From DASZCR01 sp035942915 (GTDB taxonomy: Bacteria > Acidobacteriota > Blastocatellia > Pyrinomonadales > Pyrinomonadaceae), in assembly GCA_035942915.1 (NCBI GenBank), contig DASZCR010000117.1, forward strand, positions 1 through 17,368: 17,368 bases of DNA, written 5' to 3'. Below, one piece after another: positions 13,864 through 17,368 of the stretch; the first letter of the stretch is position 1, and each line of letters starts with the position of its first letter. The translations under genes and the position numbers were made by a program. The notes beneath the pieces were generated by a model, which worked only from the letters and a program-made list of their open reading frames with translations, searched no databases and was not told where the DNA came from.

Positions 13864-15008
13864 TGAAGAGCACAGGTCAGGAGCCGAAGGTAAAAGCTCA
13901 GAGAAACCGTCGCATGCGTCCGATTCGCTTTTTTACTTTTGCCTTTCTCCTGCTGCCTCTTGCACTGACGTTGCAGGCGTGCGGGAAACGCCGCCCGCCG
14001 CTCCCGCCCGTCGAAAGCGTCCCGCAGCGCACGGAGTTGCTCTCCGGCGCGCAGCGCGGCAATCAGGTCATCCTCAGTTGGCCTGCGCCCACGCGCAACG
14101 CTTCCGACGAGAGCGTCCAGAGCATCCGCCGGATAGACATCTATCGTCTCGCAGAGCCAGTCGATGCGCCGCTTGCTTTGACTGAAGAGGAGTTTGGCTC
14201 TCGCTCGACGCTCATCGGCTCCGTCACTTATGAGACCATCCAGACGAGCGGCGAGACGCTCAACTATGTCGATGAGTTGACGCTCTCCGAGCCAGTCCGT
14301 CTGCGTTACGCCTTGCGCTACGTCAACGCTTCCGGCCAGCGCGCCTCCTTCTCCAACTTCCTGCTCGTCGAACCGGCCGCCAGAGTCAGCCAGCCGCCCA
14401 CGCTCGCCGAGCAACCGACGGTCTCCGAGTCCGCCGTCACCGTCCGCTGGCAAGCGCCGACGGCCAACGTCGATGGTTCGACGCCGCCGAACCTGCTCGG
14501 TTACAACGTCTATCGCACGACGCGCTCGCAGAACGAACCCGGCCAGACGCCTCTCAACGGCGACCGCCCGCTGACGACGACGCAGTATGCAGACCAGTCC
14601 TTCACCTTCGGAGAGGAGTACGTCTACGTCGTCCGCGCAGTCTCGCTCGGCACGGGCGCGCAACCCGTCGAAAGCCTCAACTCGAATGCCGTCACGGTCG
14701 CGCCGAAAGACATCTTCCCGCCCTCGCCGCCGACAGGTCTTTCGTCAGGCCCCGCGCCCGGTCGCATCTCCATCTTCTTCGCCGCCAACCCTGAGCGCGA
14801 CGTGGTCGGTTATCACATCTATCGCTCGACAGACCCGGACGCGCCCAGACCGAACTGGTCGAAGCTCAACCGAGACCTGCTCGAACGCACCACCTTTCAA
14901 GACGACACGGTGCAGTCGGGCGTCAAGTATTACTACTATCTGACGGCGGTCGATACGGCCGGTAACGTTTCGCAGCCTTCTGAAATCGTCTCCGAAACTG
15001 CGCCCTGA
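13863..15008 (+). CDS. Predicted lipoprotein with fibronectin type III repeats
   Basis: The product is 381 aa. The N terminus has a basic region, a hydrophobic core (about 21-37) and a lipobox-like LQAC with Cys 40, followed by GKRRPPLPP, so it is likely a lipid-anchored envelope protein. Three FN3-like beta domains follow at about 52-170, 173-283 and 286-379; each has the pattern of a Trp/Ile strand, a 'GY.(V/I)YR' strand and a 'Y.Y.V.AV' strand (e.g. 'LLGYNVYR', 'VVGYHIYRS', 'YYYYLTAVDTAG'). There is no enzyme domain. It probably has a binding or scaffold role. The ATG overlaps the hslU stop (TGATG). An internal ATG at codon 18 is an alternative start that keeps the signal. Confidence 0.82.
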   Translation: MKSTGQEPKVKAQRNRRMRPIRFFTFAFLLLPLALTLQACGKRRPPLPPVESVPQRTELLSGAQRGNQVILSWPAPTRNASDESVQSIRRIDIYRLAEPVDAPLALTEEEFGSRSTLIGSVTYETIQTSGETLNYVDELTLSEPVRLRYALRYVNASGQRASFSNFLLVEPAARVSQPPTLAEQPTVSESAVTVRWQAPTANVDGSTPPNLLGYNVYRTTRSQNEPGQTPLNGDRPLTTTQYADQSFTFGEEYVYVVRAVSLGTGAQPVESLNSNAVTVAPKDIFPPSPPTGLSSGPAPGRISIFFAANPERDVVGYHIYRSTDPDAPRPNWSKLNRDLLERTTFQDDTVQSGVKYYYYLTAVDTAGNVSQPSEIVSETAP

Positions 15009-15020
15009 AAGTCATCTCTC

Positions 15021-15808
15021 ATGAAGCTTTGCCGATTCGTCGAACCAGAACAGACACGCGCGCGCTTCGGCCTCGTCGAAGGCGCGCAAGTTTACGCGCT
15101 GCCCGAAGACTTCTCGTTTGCGCGGATGGAAAGCGTCGCGGGAGCGCGCGGCTCACAGCCCTTTGCGCTCGACGCCGTCCGCCTGCTCGCGCCCGTCACA
15201 CCCTCGAAAGTCGTCTGCATCGGCCGCAACTACCGCGACCACGCCGCCGAACTCGGCAACCCGATGCCGCCGGAACCGCTCCTCTTCCTCAAACCGCCTT
15301 CGGCGGTCGTTGGTCATGAAGATGTCATCGAATTGCCTCGACAGTCGGCGCGCGTCGAGTATGAAGGCGAGCTTGGAGTCGTTATCGGACGGAGGGCGCG
15401 CCGCCTCTCCGAGACCGACGACCCGCTCTCTTATGTCTTCGGCTACACCTGCGTCAACGATGTCACCGCACGTGACTTGCAGCGTCAGGACGTGCAGTTT
15501 ACGCGCGCCAAGTCTTTCGACACCTTCTGTCCCGTCGGCCCCTTCGTCGTTGACGGCATCGACCCGCTCGATGTCAACGTCCAGACGCGCCTCGACGGCG
15601 AAGTTCGCCAGAACGCGCGCACCAGCGTGATGGCCTTTCCCGTCCCCTTCCTCATACGCTACATCTCGCACATCATGACGCTCGAACCGGGCGACCTGAT
15701 TTCGACTGGGACGCCCGCTGGCGTCGGCGCGATGCAAGACGGGCAGACCGTCGAGGTCGAAGTCGAAGGCATCGGCATTCTGCGCAACGCCGTCCGCGCC
15801 TCCGCAGA

Positions 15809-15812
<4 letters not shown>
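15021..15812 (+). CDS. Fumarylacetoacetate hydrolase (FAH) family protein
   Basis: The product is 263 aa. The FAH core is complete: 'CIGRNYRDHAAELG' (66-79) with the usual catalytic His 74, 'LLFLKPPSAVVGHED' (87-101), metal ligands Glu 115 and Glu 117 in EYEGELGVVIG, Asp 147 in 'VNDVTARD', 'AKSFDTFCPVGP' (163-174) and 'GDLISTGTPAGVG' (224-236). Members with this layout are hydrolases, isomerases or decarboxylases of 2-keto acids, such as acylpyruvases or oxaloacetate decarboxylases. Substrate is not decidable here. The stop overlaps the ABC ATPase start by 4 bp (GTGA); it lies 12 bp after the FN3 lipoprotein. Confidence 0.92.
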
Positions 15813-16790
<978 letters not shown>

Positions 16791-16798
<8 letters not shown>

Positions 16799-17291
16799 AC
16801 AGGCCGAGAGCACTCATCTCGTCACCGTCCGCTCGTGCAAATACGACGGGCGTGTGCATCGCGTGTGGGAGGCGTCTGTCGAGCGCGTCGAAGGCTCTCT
16901 CATCGTCCTCGAAGGCAGCTTTGCAGAAGAGGTGCGCCATCCACTGCTCGGACAGATTCTGCGCGGGACGCGTAGCACCGAGTACTACTGGACAGACCGT
17001 TGGTACAGCGTCTTTCGTTTCCGCGAGCCGACGGGCGAGTTGCGTAACTACTACTGCAACGTCAATGCGCCCGCACGCTTCGACTCTCGCGTGCTGACCT
17101 TCATCGACCTCGACATCGACCTGCTCGTCGCGCCCGATTTCAGCGTCAGGATTCTCGACGAGGACGAGTTTGAGATGAACGCCGTGCGCTACGCCTATCC
17201 GCAGGAGTTTCGCGCACGCGCCGGTCGCGCCGTCGAAGACTTGCTGGCGCTCGTCGCCGGTCGCGCCTTTCCCTTCGACGTGTCCGTCTAA
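16791..17291 (+). CDS. DUF402 family protein (putative nucleotide phosphatase)
   Basis: The product is 166 aa. Core motifs are 'EYYWTDRWYSVFRF' (64-77), 'RNYYCNVNAP' (85-94), the acidic run 'FIDLDIDLLV' (104-113) and 'ILDEDEFE' (121-128), which match DUF402. Characterised relatives include staphylococcal Ntdp, which removes phosphate from nucleoside di- and triphosphates through metal-binding Asp residues. Whether this one does so is unproven. ATG 16791 overlaps the ABC ATPase stop by 8 bp, and the permease-like frame starts 4 bp after its stop, so it sits inside the transporter operon. Confidence 0.85.
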
Positions 17292-17295
17292 AGAG

Positions 17296-17368
17296 ATGAT
17301 GCTTGCCTTCTCGAATCTCAACCTGCGCGACTCGTTCGCCGTCTGGCAGCGTCACCTCGAAGTCTACC
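17296..17368 (+). CDS. Start of probable ABC-2 type transporter permease (3' end outside window)
   Basis: Only about 24 codons are present: ATG ATG (17296 or 17299), preceded by the purine-rich AAAGAG, then 'LAFSNLNLRDSFAVWQRHLEVY'. The 'FAVWQRHLEVY' pattern is what precedes the first membrane helix in ABC-2 permeases (e.g. NodJ-like), and the upstream ATPase is of the matching type. The frame is open to the window edge. No membrane helix can be seen, so the call is partly from context. Confidence 0.6.
   Translation, partial: MMLAFSNLNLRDSFAVWQRHLEVY

Noticed and set aside
13851..14663. 270-aa open frame on the minus strand opposite the FN3 lipoprotein
   Set aside because: Antisense shadow: Arg/Asp/Ala-rich, no motif, and the plus-strand gene has a clear lipobox and FN3 pattern.

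Overview
The window is about 17.4 kb of dense, GC-rich bacterial chromosome. It contains housekeeping genes in several operons, with no rRNA, tRNA, CRISPR, insertion sequence or phage gene that I could see. The best guess for the host is Acidobacteriota, probably a Blastocatellia-like lineage. This rests on an LptF-LptG fusion, a DUF6677-type membrane protein, an archaeal/thermophile-like short AhcY, and the mix of conserved but unnamed proteins. It is an inference from gene content and not a match to a named genome.

Left part (1-4700, mostly plus strand): the 3' end of chromosomal parA overlaps parB. An unrecognised basic 182-aa protein on the minus strand is followed, divergently, by metK and ahcY, two enzymes of the activated-methyl cycle. 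metK has a good sigma70-type promoter and a short leader with two hairpins and a strong ribosome-binding site. A strong intrinsic terminator closes the metK-ahcY unit.

Middle part (4711-11677, all minus strand): reading along the minus strand there is a class-I glutamine amidotransferase-like hydrolase (peptidase C26), a FabG-like SDR oxidoreductase, a NamZ/DUF1343 muramidase, a small DUF6677-like membrane protein overlapping a 55-aa membrane protein, recO, and one 768-aa LptF-LptG fusion. The themes are cell-envelope work (LPS export, muropeptide turnover) and DNA repair.

Right part (11832-17368, plus strand): a divergent promoter starts hslV, followed by hslU, an FN3-repeat lipoprotein, an FAH-family hydrolase, an ABC-2 type ATPase, a DUF402 protein and the first codons of what is probably the ABC-2 permease. 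Genes from hslU onward overlap or are separated by at most 12 bp, so this looks like one long operon.

The most interesting points are the LptF-LptG fusion, the metK leader, the hidden 55-aa membrane gene coupled through a TTGA overlap, a NamZ without a visible signal peptide, the DUF402 gene inserted between ABC ATPase and permease, and a short motif GCGTCYGATAA(C/T) found four times in intergenic DNA. I saw no convincing wholly new system.
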